64,000 nucleotides of DNA, taken from the NCBI RefSeq assembly GCF_029867415.1, contig NC_081183.1, positions 33,872,655 through 33,936,654 of the forward strand, read 5' to 3'. The notes below the pieces were generated by a model. It was not told the origin of the DNA, ran no database searches, and saw only the letters and a list, made by a program, of their open reading frames with translations. Shown here piece by piece: positions 19,463 through 32,060 of this stretch. Source of the stretch: Vicia villosa. Lineage: Eukaryota; Streptophyta; Magnoliopsida; Fabales; Fabaceae. Made by a program: the position numbers and the translations under genes. How positions within the stretch are numbered: position 1 is the stretch's first letter; every line of letters starts with the position of its first letter.

Positions 19463-20872
19463 TCCGGTTTTGAGTATGATAAATAGGTTGAGTCCTTATC
19501 AAACACCTAACATTGTCAGATAAAGATCCAAATGTTGTATGAAGAAATACTCTAAGTGACAATCACTCCACTTGTAATTTCAGTCTCATATCAGAAGATG
19601 ATGATTGAGTACTAAATTATAATCGGACGAGTTATTTTGAGTCAGTCACTGATTCGTTGAAAAATGAAAATTTTATCAACAAAATTCTTTTTCTCTGAAT
19701 TTGGTAGAAAATTGAAGAATCAGCTGACAAGACATATTCATTAGAAAAGAAATAATATCTATTGAATGCTTATCTTAAGAGTATGATTAGAAGAACAACT
19801 TATCTTGTTGGCTAAATACGAGTTCTTAGTGAGTGTCAGATGTTTTCAAGAAACGGATTAGTCCACCCTTGACTTTCTCATGAAAATCTCATTGGGAACT
19901 TATTTAAGTAAAGAAGGAATATGGTTGACTTATTATACGAAATAACTGTATACAAAAGAATGTCAGAAATCCTGAACGGAGAAACTCAAATATGACTTCC
20001 TTGAGTCAGAACATCTGAAGCTTATATGATCAAGAAGTTAGAAGATGCCAGGAAATGTAGTTATTTTTTTAGCACATAGCTTCTCAGAAGCTCATGTTTA
20101 AGCTAAAGAAATATTAAACTTCTGAAAAATTGGGCTTCTGATCTAAGAAAGCTCGAAAAAAGAATAAGTGTTCAGAGAACAAAAGTCAGAACATTTGTTA
20201 CTTTTAGAAGTCAGATAGATGATTCAAAACAGAAAGAATAAAGAAAGCACCTGAAGAAAAGACTGATCTTAGTCTAAGAATTCAAAGTTCAGAAGAAACA
20301 TATACTATTCACAATCATATTATCAAGTCTGAATCTCTGATAGATTAATCTGAAGAAAGTAGATGTGGAACGGAGATGATTAGAAGCCTTATCAAATACG
20401 AGCTAAAAGATAGATTTCTAAGGCAGAAGATGAAGAAGTCAGATAAAGAATCTCGATAAAAATCTCAAAGGTATGATTCCTCTTTATGACTCTGTAGAAT
20501 TTGTGATAAAATCTTTTGCTCAAAATTCTGGATAACATAATCACATAGACTTCCTTGAGAATAAGCAAAATCTTATGTATGAAGTATCTTTGTGTATCTT
20601 GTGTGTTGTCATTCCTGAATGATCATTTAATTGATATTAGCTTTGCAACCTGTTTGGTACCTTGTTCCTTATGAATACTTGCTCACTCCATTCCTTATTC
20701 ATGAAATGTTTGTCTCTTGCTATGTTTGTGATTCACGCCTATCTTACAGTATGGTACAACTCTCTTACTCACTAAAGAGTATTTAAACACCATATCTGTA
20801 TGGAGTAGTTCATCATACTCATCTCTTCTTCTCATAAAAGTTCTTCAAAAATTCCTTATCTTTTTTTTCTCT
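19463..20872 (+). other. Eroded internal region of element A, no recognisable gag or pol
   Basis: About 1.4 kb, AT-rich, stops in all frames. CAGAAG/TCAGAA words are frequent, as in the B elements. The last ~150 bp has a TATTTAAA box (20778-20785) and a C/T-rich stretch before ATG 20873, resembling the promoter-like leader seen before the other env-like ORFs. Confidence 0.55.
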
Positions 20873-21585
20873 ATGCCTCCATCAAGCTTTATGGGAAATG
20901 AAAATATGCCTGAACTTGTCATTGAGAAGCAGATCGAATTTATGTTTGTCAAAAGTAGCATGAGTTGCAGTATGTCACGTGTGATACACACCCAAGAATG
21001 GTCAGGTATCTCACTATGTTGGAGAAACCTATCTATGTGAACCTTGTTAAGGAATTTTGGAAGTTTGCACACTTTGATTATGATGATGCTTCTATCTACT
21101 CTTATATCTTTGGGATTCCCATTACCATTAACCTCTTCTCAATAGTTCTTGCTACTGGGTGTGAAAATGTTGGTGTCACTATTGAATCTGTCAAAGCCAG
21201 AGGTACTATGTCTGGCAAATTTCATTCTCTTCATGATCCCTCATCAAGATATGAACCTCTCAATCCTAAAAGTCTTCTACCCCTTCCAAAATCTTGGTTC
21301 AAGTTATTGTTGTCTAACTTCTTTCCTAGAGGATAAAATCAAGACTTTATGAGATACGATAATCAAGTGCTCATTTGGCTTCTGATGAATGATGTTTGAG
21401 TGAAACTACCTTTGTCTATATTCGAATTCCTGTGGAAATCTCTTCATGATTCTAGATATTGTATCAAGTCCTACATTCCTTATGGAAGAGTTCTATCTGA
21501 GATATTCTTTCGGGAGGAAATAGTGGACATGATCAAAGAAGCGATAGTAGAAGATGGCCCAGATAAATTTCCTGAGTTTTTCTTG
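20873..21585 (+). pseudogene. First env-like ORF of element A, cut by the Ogre insertion
   Basis: ATG at 20873 opens a frame that shifts near 20965. It continues with YVNLVKEFWKFAHFDYDD and SYIFGIPITINLFSIVLATG, the same domain as in the B1 env-like protein and in the ORF at 59435. Stops at 21334-21336 and 21397-21399 interrupt it. The last part (SYIPYGRVLSEIFF) aligns with SYISYGRILSEIIF at about 60154-60195. Ogre is inserted at 21586; after it (58883) the frame runs on for about ten residues to a stop near 58915, a plausible natural C-terminus. Confidence 0.72.
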
Positions 21586-23170
21586 TGTCATACCCCAATT
21601 TTTGACCTAAGATACCACCTCATATCATTTGCATATGCATCATTTGCATCTCTAACAAATTGCATAGCTTGTGTTTGCTACTTGTGACTCAGCAGGATTT
21701 AATCAAGAAATCACTCATCAGTACAAGTAGCAATCAATTAGGGTTTTGTTCTCCCTTCATCTCATATGAACTATCTTCATCAAAAATCAACATTTGGTCC
21801 TCAAAGATTCATTTTAACAAGCTCAAAGGCCCTGAACCAACCAGATTAGGGTTTTGACTGAAGACAGCATACTCTTGACTTTTGCTCAGGATTTGACCTA
21901 ATTACTTGGGACATGACCTCAAGACGCCAAGTACATCATTTTGACCTAATCTATTGGCTCAAGACATCTCCTACACAAGGATTGATCAACAGTGAAATTT
22001 CAAATCATCAGGTTAGGGTTTTGAACTATCAGGGACTAAAGTCAGGGATCACATTTGGGAAACCCTAAAAAGCTCCAGGGAATCACTCAAAGGTTTCAAT
22101 CATCTTCAAATAATCCCTATGACAATATCCAATGGAAATTGTATCTCAATTCAAGATTCACAGTCATCAATTTCATCAGGTCGACAATTAGGGTTTTTGA
22201 CCTAATTCACCTGAACAACTGACCTTTTAATCAGAACATGGTGCCACAACTTAAACCATGGCTCAAGGTCCTCCAATAACTCAATGTGATCCATTCATAC
22301 CATTCATTTGGTGAGGATAGCCTGGTTCATTTGAAATCTCCAGAAACGTGATTCGTCTGAAAAAGTCAACTGTACAAGATCACCATTGACCTTTTGAAAA
22401 TTTTGGTCAACCATGACTTTTGAAGTTTCAAATCATCAATATATGATATATGAAGTCATTTGATCAAGGAAAATCAAGAAAATCAATCAAGAATCAAAAA
22501 GTCAAAAGTTTGACTTTCATACTTAGAAAATTTTCTAAGTGTTTTTCAATGGTTTTTTCCAAACTTTGGAAGGGAATAACTCAAAATTTCACCTACAAAC
22601 TGAAAAAAACTTCCAACATGAAAGTTGTAGATTTTGATCCGATGAACAACTTTGTCACATATAATGTTTTTCCATAAGATCAACCATTTAAGAGATATGG
22701 AGCTTCAAAGTTGGTATCTTTTGAAAAATTCACTTAAAATCTCACTTTCTTCAAAGTTCATGGATCTTTTTCACCCATTTCCTTAAAGGTCTTGAAGAAA
22801 CTTTCAACTAGGGTTTTGAAGTACATAACATGAGCTTTCCAAAATGTCCAAGAGCATGAAAAAATATGGAGCATAGCTATGGTTTTGAATTTTGTCATTA
22901 GAGGTCATTATGCTTAAAGTTTCACACCATTTCACAAAGTTATGAACACTATATGACCTATAATGCAAGCAATGATACACATATGCAATAATTGGAAGAT
23001 ATTTTCTGGTTTGAGATCAGATTGGAAAGAGATAAGAAGCTTGGAAGATTAACCATGGTTAAGTCATTTTAACCATTTGCATTTAATGTGAAAGATTCCA
23101 TTTTATCTCCAAATGCCAAATCACCATTCTATGATCAACTTGCAAGGCTTTGTATTCAGAAAACTTGGCC

Positions 23171-23178
23171 TATAAATA
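23171..23178 (+). promoter_or_regulatory. TATA box of the Ogre 5' LTR
   Basis: TATAAATA in GGCCTATAAATAGAGG, a near-perfect plant TATA element, conserved in the 3' LTR at 55449-55456. Transcription would start about 30 bp downstream, leaving over 3 kb of R/U5 sequence in the RNA leader. Confidence 0.75.
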
Positions 23179-24539
23179 GAGGTTTAAACTTCATTCAAAA
23201 TCACACCACAACCTCACAAATCAAAGGTTTTCTCTCTTCTTTCTTAAGTTGCAAGTTTCATGAGTTTCAAAGAGGAAGAATTGCAATTTCCATCTCTTGC
23301 AATTTCTGAGCAAAGTGTTGCTTCTAACACTTCCTAAACATCATATGGAAGTTGTTTGATCCACTCACACACCCCAAAACACTTCAAATCTCAGAATCAC
23401 TACCTCACCTCCATATGAACATAAAGTGAGCCTTAACATGCCAATTTTCATACCAAGCCATATCTATCCAAACTAACCTTCTAAACATCATCCATATACT
23501 TCATATGAACTGTTCCAACCATCATCCATGATCTGAAACATCAAAATCATCAAGCTTGATCCTCACTTGAGCCATATTGCAGATCGGGTACCATGGCCAC
23601 ACTCAGGTGACTTCAATTCATTCCAGGCATTCAAACACCTTCCATAATCATCATTGAAGCTATCCAGATCATTACAAAGCATCTGTAACACCTCCAGCTC
23701 GAAATTCAACTCTCAGTTAGGCCGTTTTTGAAGGTAAGTGCTATGAACTTCAAACTCTATCATACATGCATCATAAATGGAAAACTGATTTACCATCTTG
23801 TTTCTGCACATATGAGGATCATTAACCCTCAATCAATTGCATCATAACTTGCACATACATCATTTCACGATTAAATTCAGTTTTAGGGTTCTTCATGTTC
23901 ATGCGAAAATTGATCACCTTAGAGCAAAAATAAATGAATTATGAGGGTACCATCATGATCCTTATGAAAAACCGAGTGAGATAGACCCTTTACTTGATCA
24001 AAATAATCCAGTTTCAAAGATTTTCAAAAATCAGTTAGGGTTGTGTTCTTGGCGCCAGATTTGGTTTGGGAAATTCAAATTCTTGATTTAAAATATAATT
24101 AATGGAACGCGTGTGTATTACAAGCCACAAGCGTGGCTCAGCTGGCAAGTGTTTTGTACACTCTTTATTTAATATATATATATTTTATGAATATCAAAAA
24201 AAATCACAAAAATATATATATTTTGGTACATTTTTAATAGGTTTAAAATGACTTGTTTTTAAGTGGTTTTAATACTTTAAATATTATTTTTCATTTGATT
24301 TTTTCAAACTTAATCACTTGTAAATATTTTTTGTGATCAAATCCTAATCATTTAGGTCTTAGTTAAACATAAGATTTGTCTTTGTTTAAATTAAGTTGAT
24401 TTCTTTCAAATTTCAAACCGTTTTAAAACAAACGATCACGGTTTTTCAAAACAAATGAACCTTTTCTTTTTGGTTTTCTTTTCAAAAAAAACTCTTGATC
24501 AAATATTTTTGGATTGATCAATTGATTTTCAAAACAATT

Positions 24540-24946
24540 GGGCCTCTCGAATATTAGAGAGTATAAGTCCCATTCCTTTTTCTTTGTACAGTTTTTCTTT
24601 AAAACTTCTTTCAAAACTTTTAAACTATTTTCAAAAGTGAAACCTCGCGTTTTTTTTAACAAAACAATCAACCATGTTTTATTTAAAACATGGGCCTCCA
24701 CATAGGTATAAGTCCCATTCCCTTACATGAAATTAGGTATTTCATTATACATACACCTTTTTGTACATACCTCGATCAATTTGATTTTTAACCTCGAATA
24801 ACAAATCAAAAATGAAGGTTTTCTTAAAATCTTCCCAAAAATACCATGGGCCTACATGTAGGTATAAGTCCCAAGCCCCTTTTGTAAATACTTGTTTACA
24901 TAGCTTTTGAATAAACTCAATGGGCCTCTCCCCGAGTATAAGTCCC
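24540..24946 (+). repeat. Four hairpin units GGGCC...TATAAGTCCC in Ogre LTR
   Basis: Units at 24540-24571, 24692-24716, 24848-24872 and 24922-24946. Each opens GGGCCT and closes TATAAGTCCC. The middle is a different self-complementary stretch in each: CTCTC/GAGAG, CCT/AGG, CCTACATGTAGG, CTC/GAG. Confidence 0.75.
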
Positions 24947-25540
24947 GAGCCCCGTGTATACAAACGGATCATCCTTACAGGTATATTTCCTTCATAAACT
25001 CCATTGTATACACACACCTTGTCATATATAACTGTTCATACTTGTTCATATTTGTTCATGTACTTGTTCATATTTGTTCGTACTTGTTCATATTTGTGAT
25101 CGTGTTATATATACTTGTTCAACTTAGTACAACACTAGGTTCCCCATAGCCTCCTATTGGGCTTCGTGCAAAGAATCTCCCTTAGTTTAGGTTAGGACAT
25201 AGAGTATGGTTTCCCGGTGAAATCGCTCTAAGAGCTCAAACCAACTATACCATGCCTCCTCTTGGGCTTTGTACAAACGAATTGTCCCTCCCATAGCCTC
25301 CTCTTGGGCTTACAATGCAAGGACCCTCGATTATCCCTCCCATAGCCTCCTCTTGGGCTTACAATGCAAGGACCCTCGGATAGCCTCCTCTTGGACTTCG
25401 TACAAGGACCCACGGGCTTCTTATAAGCATCCCCAATATCCAAAACAAATACCCCTAGGAGATTAGACATTTATCATCTCTATGATAGGAGTATCTCATC
25501 TATATCATCACAAACAATCAATCAATCAAATTTCTCTTTT

Positions 25541-25740
25541 GCCACAAGGCTGGCTAATCAATCAAACCTTTTGCCACCAGGCTGGCTGATTAATCAAAGT
25601 TTTTGCCACAAGGCTGGCTTCATTGAAACTTTTGCCACAAGGCTGGCTGATTAATCAAAACTTTTTGTCACAAGGCTGACTTATCAAAAGTTTTTGCCAC
25701 AAGGCTGGCTAATCAAACTTGTTTTTGCCACAAGGCTGGC
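25541..25740 (+). repeat. Seven ACAAGGCT-loop hairpins in Ogre LTR
   Basis: GCC-ACAAGGCT-GGC repeats begin at 25541, 25573, 25605, 25634, 25667, 25696 and 25727. The fifth is GTC-ACAAGGCT-GAC, so both stem arms changed together. The second has ACCAGGCT as loop. The 3' LTR twin array is at 57957-58156. Confidence 0.88.
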
Positions 25741-26467
25741 TAAACAAAAACATCTTTATCATTCTAAGCACCATAAGTGGCACAGCCCAGGGCTTATAAT
25801 GAAAAGATTTCAAACAAAAACAAACAGATGTATGTGATGATATAGATTAGATACATCGAACATTGAGATGACATTTGTCTCTTATCCTTTGCTTCCACTA
25901 GCATACGTGGGAACTACGATTGCTCTGACTTTCTCAACATCCTTTTGAGAATACGTAAGCACAAGGTCGTATCCTTGGCGAGCAAAACTTCTATCTCCCT
26001 CAAACCACTCAAACCTTAGCACCCGTAGACCCCAAGCTACAGATGCTCTAATTCCCTCTAAGGGATATGTATGTAGAAGATTGCGATGATCTTTGCGAGC
26101 ATAATCAAACAAACACCTTAGTTTCCCACCTATCTCACAACAGAACCTCCTCAATAGCATAGAATGAAAAACATAACAAAGAAGCCTATAGAGTACTATA
26201 GATACGTTGGGTGCTAATACCTTCCCTTCGTATAACCAACCCTCTTACCCGGAATCTCTCCCCCACTTTTGCATTGCTTTTAATTTTGTGTTATTTGCGT
26301 TGCATCTCTTTTAAGGTTATTGCAGCTTTTTTCCTTTTCCTACTTTGGAAACAATAAAAAGTTTGGTCGTGACAAAAACAAAGAAAAATCTTTTTCTTGA
26401 GCACTCGAGCCCAGAGAAGGCATCAGGTGTCTCATCCCACAAACGATTTTTCCCCGCGACAGAAAAA

Positions 26468-26487
26468 TGGCGACTTCACTGGGGACA
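26468..26487 (+). other. Primer binding site of Ogre (tRNA-Arg type)
   Basis: TGGCGACTTCACTGGGGACA, six bases after the LTR end. Similar in form to the tRNA-Arg-complementary PBS reported for Ogre, and to TGGCGACTCTGCTGGGGA used by the inner element. Confidence 0.8.
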
Positions 26488-27304
26488 AAATTTTTTATTG
26501 TTTCCAAAGAAAGGGTTAATTCTAATTGTTATGTTTTCATTTTCATTCTTGTTAAATGTGTGGTTCTGTGGTTTTGTTACTTGTGTGGTTCTGTTACAAG
26601 TGATACATTATGGACAAATCCTAACCCGGATTAAGTACACATAAGAATTAGGTGGAGGGTATAGTCATGTATGGCATACAAGGAGTTCAGTCCTTAAAAA
26701 GCTGGCGTGAGAATCCTTCCGCTCAGTGGAGATTCCTTGTTGGTAGTATATGTTTAGCAAGTTCAATTGCGAAGACATTATTGCTTTCATTGAACTGTAG
26801 AAGCTGAGTTAGCTGTAGAACCCATAACCCATCCTGGCCTTATTAGGTTGTGGCGCAGAAACTATTCAGGTGAAGACTTGGATTAGTTGTCATGCGGAGA
26901 GCCACACTCAGACGAGTTTTTCTTGAGAATATTGCTAGCTCACAAGTTCAGTTGTGCAAGCCGGTAATATCCGAAAGAAAAATGTAGACTCTGACGTATC
27001 AGTAGAACATGTTGTGCAGGTGATTAACCCCTAGTACTATCCCATGTTTGGTTCTCTGACCTCATGCTCGTGACGCTGGACCTTTGAACCTATGTGTACC
27101 ATGTTTGAATTACCATATTTGTAGTACCATGTTTGCATTACCATGTTTGCATTATCATGTTTGCTTTACCATGTTTGTATATGTGGCATCCATGCATCCA
27201 TGCATTCATACATTCATAAAAAAATCCATCTTTTTCCATAAAAACATGATTTTTCCAAAAAAAAATTTAGAGAATTCTCTTTGCAAACATTATAGGATTT
27301 AGTT
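26488..27304 (+). other. Ogre leader between PBS and ORF1
   Basis: About 820 bp, no coding signal. Near 27100-27180 short ACCATGTTTGCATT-like units repeat about five times. The ORF1 ATG follows at 27305. Confidence 0.6.
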
Positions 27305-27601
27305 ATGGAGTGGGTAAAAAGGCATACCAAGAAGTACGGTTTCAAAGCACCTAATGTGGAAAGACTGAGAGAGTTAGCATCTTTTGTACAAGATCCTTCC
27401 GATTTTAGGAAAAGCCACGGAAAGCATTTGCCTATCTTGAACACTCATGTTGGTGAAGGACTCCTCAAAACTCTGGTTCAGTTCTATGATCCCGTCTACC
27501 GGTGTTTCACCTTTCCAGACTATCAGTTGGTACCAACCTTGGAAGAATATGCCAATCTTTTGGGTATTCCCGTGTCTGACAAAATACCTTTCAATGGTTT
27601 G
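27305..27601 (+). pseudogene. Ogre ORF1, N-terminal part
   Basis: 99 codons from ATG 27305 (EWVKRHTKKYGFKAPNVERL; DYQLVPTLEEYANLLGIPVS), ending at the inserted element. ORF1 upstream of gag is specific to Ogre; its function is unknown and the protein resembles a plant domain family otherwise annotated only as 'domain of unknown function'. The insertion's GTTTG duplication (27597-27601) ends exactly on a codon boundary, and reading resumes in frame at 42474. Confidence 0.85.
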
Positions 27602-30600
27602 TGTTGCACGCTCGCGAAAAAATGAACAGAGTCGCCACCAATATATTTATCCCATAAGGGAAAGGAATATCAGAAAACCTAACAAAGGAAGGAACAGGGT
27701 CTCGCGGCCAGAGAATCAAGGTACGGGAGTCGGTTACGCGAGGGGAAGGTGCTAGCACCCCTCACGCCCATCGTACTCGATGGTATCCACCTATGTTTGT
27801 TTCTATCTAAAGGGTGTATAACTATGTCTATGTCTAAATGCGAAATGAATGCAAAATGTAGGGAAAATAAAGAATTGTACTCGCACGGGCCCTACCCCGC
27901 TGCCTACGTATCCTTTTCAGGAATCAGAGTTACCGTAGCTCGGCTCACGATTTTCTGTTTGTTTTTGTGTTTTTTAGTCGGGCGGAGTTAACGTTCGCGC
28001 TCTCGCATAAGGGATCGACCTACGATGCTTACGAGCGGAAATAACGGTGCCCTTAGAAAGAAGAAGAAGAGAGATTGGTTTGTGTCTTTTTAGGGTAATT
28101 CCATGATGACAAAACCCACTACAAGGTCTCGCATCACTTCCTTACTTTGTGTTAAATCTGACCATTTATTATTGTTTTAAGTCTTTTTGGTTGGTGTTTT
28201 TTAAGGGAATTTATTTGTGACTTAGATCATACCAAAAGAGTTTTGTTTTTTTGAATATTTAGAGAACGCACATCGAGGCCTACGCCACAATCGTTTCTCT
28301 AAATGGCGGTTAAGAAATACACCGAGGCTTCACACCTCAATCATTTCTTTTCCGCTAAGTAAAAGAAGTTCTTTTGTGAATATTTAGAGAATGCACATCG
28401 AGGCCTACGCCACAATCGTTTCTCTAAATAGCGGTTAAGAAATACACCGAGGCCTCACACCTCAACCATTTCTTTTCCGCTAAGTAGAAAAGAACATACA
28501 TCGGGGCCTACGCCCCAATCATTTCTTTCCTACTATGAGAAATAGTAACGGTATGATCCTTGTCGGTATTTATTAAGTATTTTAAAAGTTGAAAAGAAAA
28601 AGAATGAAAGAAGGGAACTATTCCTAAATTCTAATCTAAGTTGTTCTAATTCCTATTTATGTACAAAAGGAATCTAAAATAGGCCAAAAATATGACCAAA
28701 GTCAAGTAACAAAGTCACACAACAATTATACAAAACGAACATGGAAATAGTACAAAAAACGATTCAAGCATTAATGCAAAATTACACTAAAATACTACTA
28801 TTTTTTATGAGTTTTATTGGTGTTAAGGGAATTCTAATTCAAGTCTAAATTGTATTAAAGAACCTACATTCTAATAAGCCTAAACTAGTATTTTTATTGT
28901 TTTCTATGTCATTTTTATTTCCTAAAAATCAAACAAAAATTATCATTCTAAACGTTATTATCTAAAAATCTAAGGAGAAAAGTTATGAGTTTTTATATGC
29001 TTTTTATTATCTGAAAAAGTAGTAAAATGAACTAAGTAAAACAAAACCTAAAATCTATCAATTACATGTGAAACAGGGGGGGGTTAATCAGAGAACATGG
29101 TGCTGCCAGCATAGAGGCGCGAGGCCCACGGTTTTGGGCCCAAACTGTTTTTGTAGAACTCAACTCTCAGCCAAAAAAGAAGAGGGTACACGGGCTCAGA
29201 TGGGGGCGTATGAGGATGTACATGTTGGGCCCATGGTCACTGATCCATGTCATCATTTTCAGGCTTTGTTCAATTATTCAGATTTTTATTAACAAAAATT
29301 AATCGAAAGGAAATGAAAAATCAGAAAGGGGCCTAGGGTTAATGTGTCGTTCAGACTCTTTTCAAGTCTCTCTCCTTCTCCGAAAATTCACGGCGGCGAT
29401 TTCTCAACCACTCCGGCGAGAATCATCCCCACCGCACAACTCTTATCTCAGTTTCCACCCGTTCACTCTCCTATTCAATCCTCATCTCAATCTCAAATTC
29501 ATTTTCAGAAACCCCACACCGATCGTTCTACATCTAAGCAAATATCTAAGCCCTAAATTGACCAGAATCGAATTGAATGGTGAACGTGAACGCTCCTAAC
29601 GCAAGAACTGAGGGTTATCGCTCGTGAAGCTCCAATCTATACAGTGATAACAAGAATTAAACGAAACGATGCAAAATCAAACAAGTACGAGTTCACTGAC
29701 CTACGGAGTGGAGGCGTACTCCGGTATCTGTTGCTATGGCTTGAAGACGATGATATAGAAGGCCAGAGGGGAGGCAAGAAAGCGCTCGGATTCCAGGTAA
29801 TTCTTGTTGCTCAAAGTCTCCGGATTCCTCCCCGTCTTCTTCTTCTATTATCTTCTCTTTTCGATTTGCGCCGCGTATTCGTCTTCTTCTACATCCTTTT
29901 TCTTATGCTTTTTCTTTCTGTGAATGCGCGTGCTGTAGTGCTTGAGAGATGGAGATTAAGGTGTGATAGATGATGAATGTGCAGAGAGAGTGTTGAAAGT
30001 TTAGCTCAACCGTTCAGAGTTTCCATTTATGAAGCTCTGACGGTTATAGGTTCCTGAGCTTAAGTGAGGTGAGGGAGATGAGGGTGATGGTGAAGGTCGA
30101 TAGAGAATCTGAGAGAGAGTGATGAAGTGGATGAAAGGTGATGAAATGGTGGTGAATGGGTGGAAGCAGGGTGGAAGAAGTGGTGAGAGTGTGAAAATGG
30201 TGAAGAAGTTTTTGAATTGGAGGGAGCAGGGTATATATAGGTGGTTTGAAAGAGGAGAGTTCAGTTGGGAGAGAATTGAGAGCCACAGGATTTGAGAAAT
30301 CGGTTATTGGATCAATGGTGAGGATTGAATCGGTTAGGATATAGTTTTCTGTTATGATGGTTAAGGGTGAGGATTAAATCGTTTATGGAGGTTAGGGAGT
30401 TGGTTATGAATCTGTTAGGAGTGTTTCAAAATTAGTTATAGGAGTTATTGAATACTAGGCTGTTAGAGTTTGGGAAATTCTGTTATGGGTTAGTTTTGAT
30501 TAGTTAATGGTTATGTGAAGTTGGTTATAAGGTTCTGCTGATTGTTAGTTTAGAGTTGAATGGTGGTTAGTTGATTGTTAGTTGCTGACTGTTTATGAAG

Positions 30601-32045
30601 AGAGGGGTTCTAAACTGAATGCGGAGGGAAAGTGAGAGTTCAAAACAGAAACTCAAAGTTAGTTTTGGAAATATGATTAGCTGCTGGCACAAAACTGTTA
30701 GTTTGGTAACTGACTTGGGTTTGAACTGCACTGCACCTATTTTTCTTTGTATGAACTTGTATGCCTTGGTTCCGCTGCATTGTCTTTCTTTTGCACTGAC
30801 TGGAATGGGATTGTTGTTTTGTGGTAATTTGTTTAATGTACCATAGGAGCAGCTGATGCGTAATGAACTTGTCTTTCAATGTGCAGCTGAATGAAATCCT
30901 TATGCGTGGGGGCTGATTTGTGTAAGATGTAGCAAGTGTTTTCCTTTTGATTTTTTCTGAGATTGGCTTCTGATTTCTGAACTTTGCTATACTGATGTAA
31001 CCTTTGGTATTGTGTAGGTTTGATGATGATGCAAGGCTGCTTTGGTATGTATCAAAGTTTGAAGCAAAAGGAAAGCTCGAGGAGAAATTTGGAGGCTAAG
31101 TCAAAGGCTGTGGAATAGTTTTAGAAAGTAGGAGCCCAATGTATTTTTTGTATGATTTTATTTGAATGAGAATTGTTTGAATGGTTCATGGATGCTTATT
31201 GAAATAACTTTGTAATGAACTTGTGATGGATTTGGTTGAATGGGAGTAATGAAAATGGCTCTTTTTGTAATGAATATTGGATAGAAATTTGGAAGGGCTT
31301 TGTAAAATGGATTGGACTTTGGAAATGTAATTTGACCTTTGAACCTTAGAATAGTGGAGTGTTGACTTTTGATTTGAATGTTGACCTTTTCAAATAAACC
31401 TTGACTTTTCCTTGTACTTGTAATGGATTTGGATACATGACTTCACTCTTGTACTTTAACTAGTATATGATTCTTGCATCTTCTCTCATACTCATTTGAA
31501 TTTTAAATTCAAAACATATACTTTCTTAGATTTCCATCTTTGCAAACTTAGTGAAGCAATCCAGGTGGAATAGTAACCAAAGATATGGATCAACATGATT
31601 TAGTCAGAAGGTCAACTTTGCTTGATATAGTCAACAACCTTGCAAATAATCTCCACATGTCTTTTTTCCTCAATAAATCAATAACATCTTTAATTGACTT
31701 GCAAGACATTCTTAAGCATGTCGAGACCACCAAATGCCTAGGGAAATAAACCCTAGGTCACAACATTCCATGTGAATAGAATTCCTCTCATCAAGTGCCT
31801 TTCAAGATCTGAACTAATCATAGTCTCGATCATGTGCAAGACGACATCCTTGAGGAGATAAATAACCTTGCAAAGACCTAAGTGAAACCTCAACTTGCTT
31901 TATGACCTTTGATCCCATGCTTTTATATGCTTTATTTAACGAATGAATGCAAAGCCGTGCAAATGCCCTAATGAGGGTATGTAGATGAAATGGGAAGCTT
32001 AAGCCAGTTAAAAGTAAAGGGGTAGGACAAATTTGGGGTATGACA
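27602..32045 (-). repeat. 3' LTR of the inner Ogre-like element
   Basis: Reads TGTCATACCCC...GCGTGCAACA on the minus strand. Contains the five-hairpin block 28257-28534 and a minus TATA-like box at 30231-30240. Short open frames here (29342-29973, 30044-30286) recur in the twin LTR and look like chance frames. Confidence 0.93.
28257..28534. repeat. Five consecutive long hairpins in inner LTR
   Basis: Hairpins 28257-28304, 28306-28355, 28382-28429, 28431-28480, 28483-28534, each 48-52 nt. Outer arms: ATTTAGAGAA/TTCTCTAAAT (1, 3), GCGG..AAGAAAT/ATTTCTT..CCGC (2, 4), AGTAG..AAAGAA/TTTCTTT..CTACT (5). Inner stems: GGC-CTAC-GCC, GAGG/CCTC, GGC-CTAC-GCC, GAGG/CCTC, GGGGC-CTAC-GCCCC. Twin copy at 38679-38956. 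Confidence 0.88.
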
Positions 32046-32060
32046 GCTGCCCCTATTTAA
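32046..32060 (-). other. Polypurine tract of the inner Ogre-like element
   Basis: Minus strand TTAAATAGGGGCAGC directly before the 3' LTR, nearly the same as the outer Ogre PPT. Confidence 0.82.

Larger units (their letters stand above)
21586..26461 (+). repeat. 5' LTR of Ogre
   Basis: 4876 bp, non-coding. It has a consensus TATA box (TATAAATA, 23171-23178). Downstream are four hairpin units with GGGCC...TATAAGTCCC (24540-24946), TTGTTCATA-type short repeats (25033-25096), five AGCCTCCT(C/A)TTGGGCTT units (about 25146-25405) and seven GCCACAAGGCTGGC hairpins (25541-25740). Compared with the 3' LTR it lacks a 140 bp stretch (see 56435-56574) but keeps about 100 bp near 22445-22550 that the 3' LTR lacks. 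Confidence 0.95.

Noticed and set aside
25541..25740. CRISPR-like array of short direct repeats
   Set aside because: Units are 29-33 bp with no unique spacers, in a plant retrotransposon LTR; they are hairpin minisatellites.
29342..30286. Cluster of 70-110 codon frames on both strands that looked like a small gene with leader and TATA
   Set aside because: The cluster is repeated at 39764-40708, lies inside the inner element's LTR, shows no family resemblance, and the TATA fits the LTR promoter on the minus strand.
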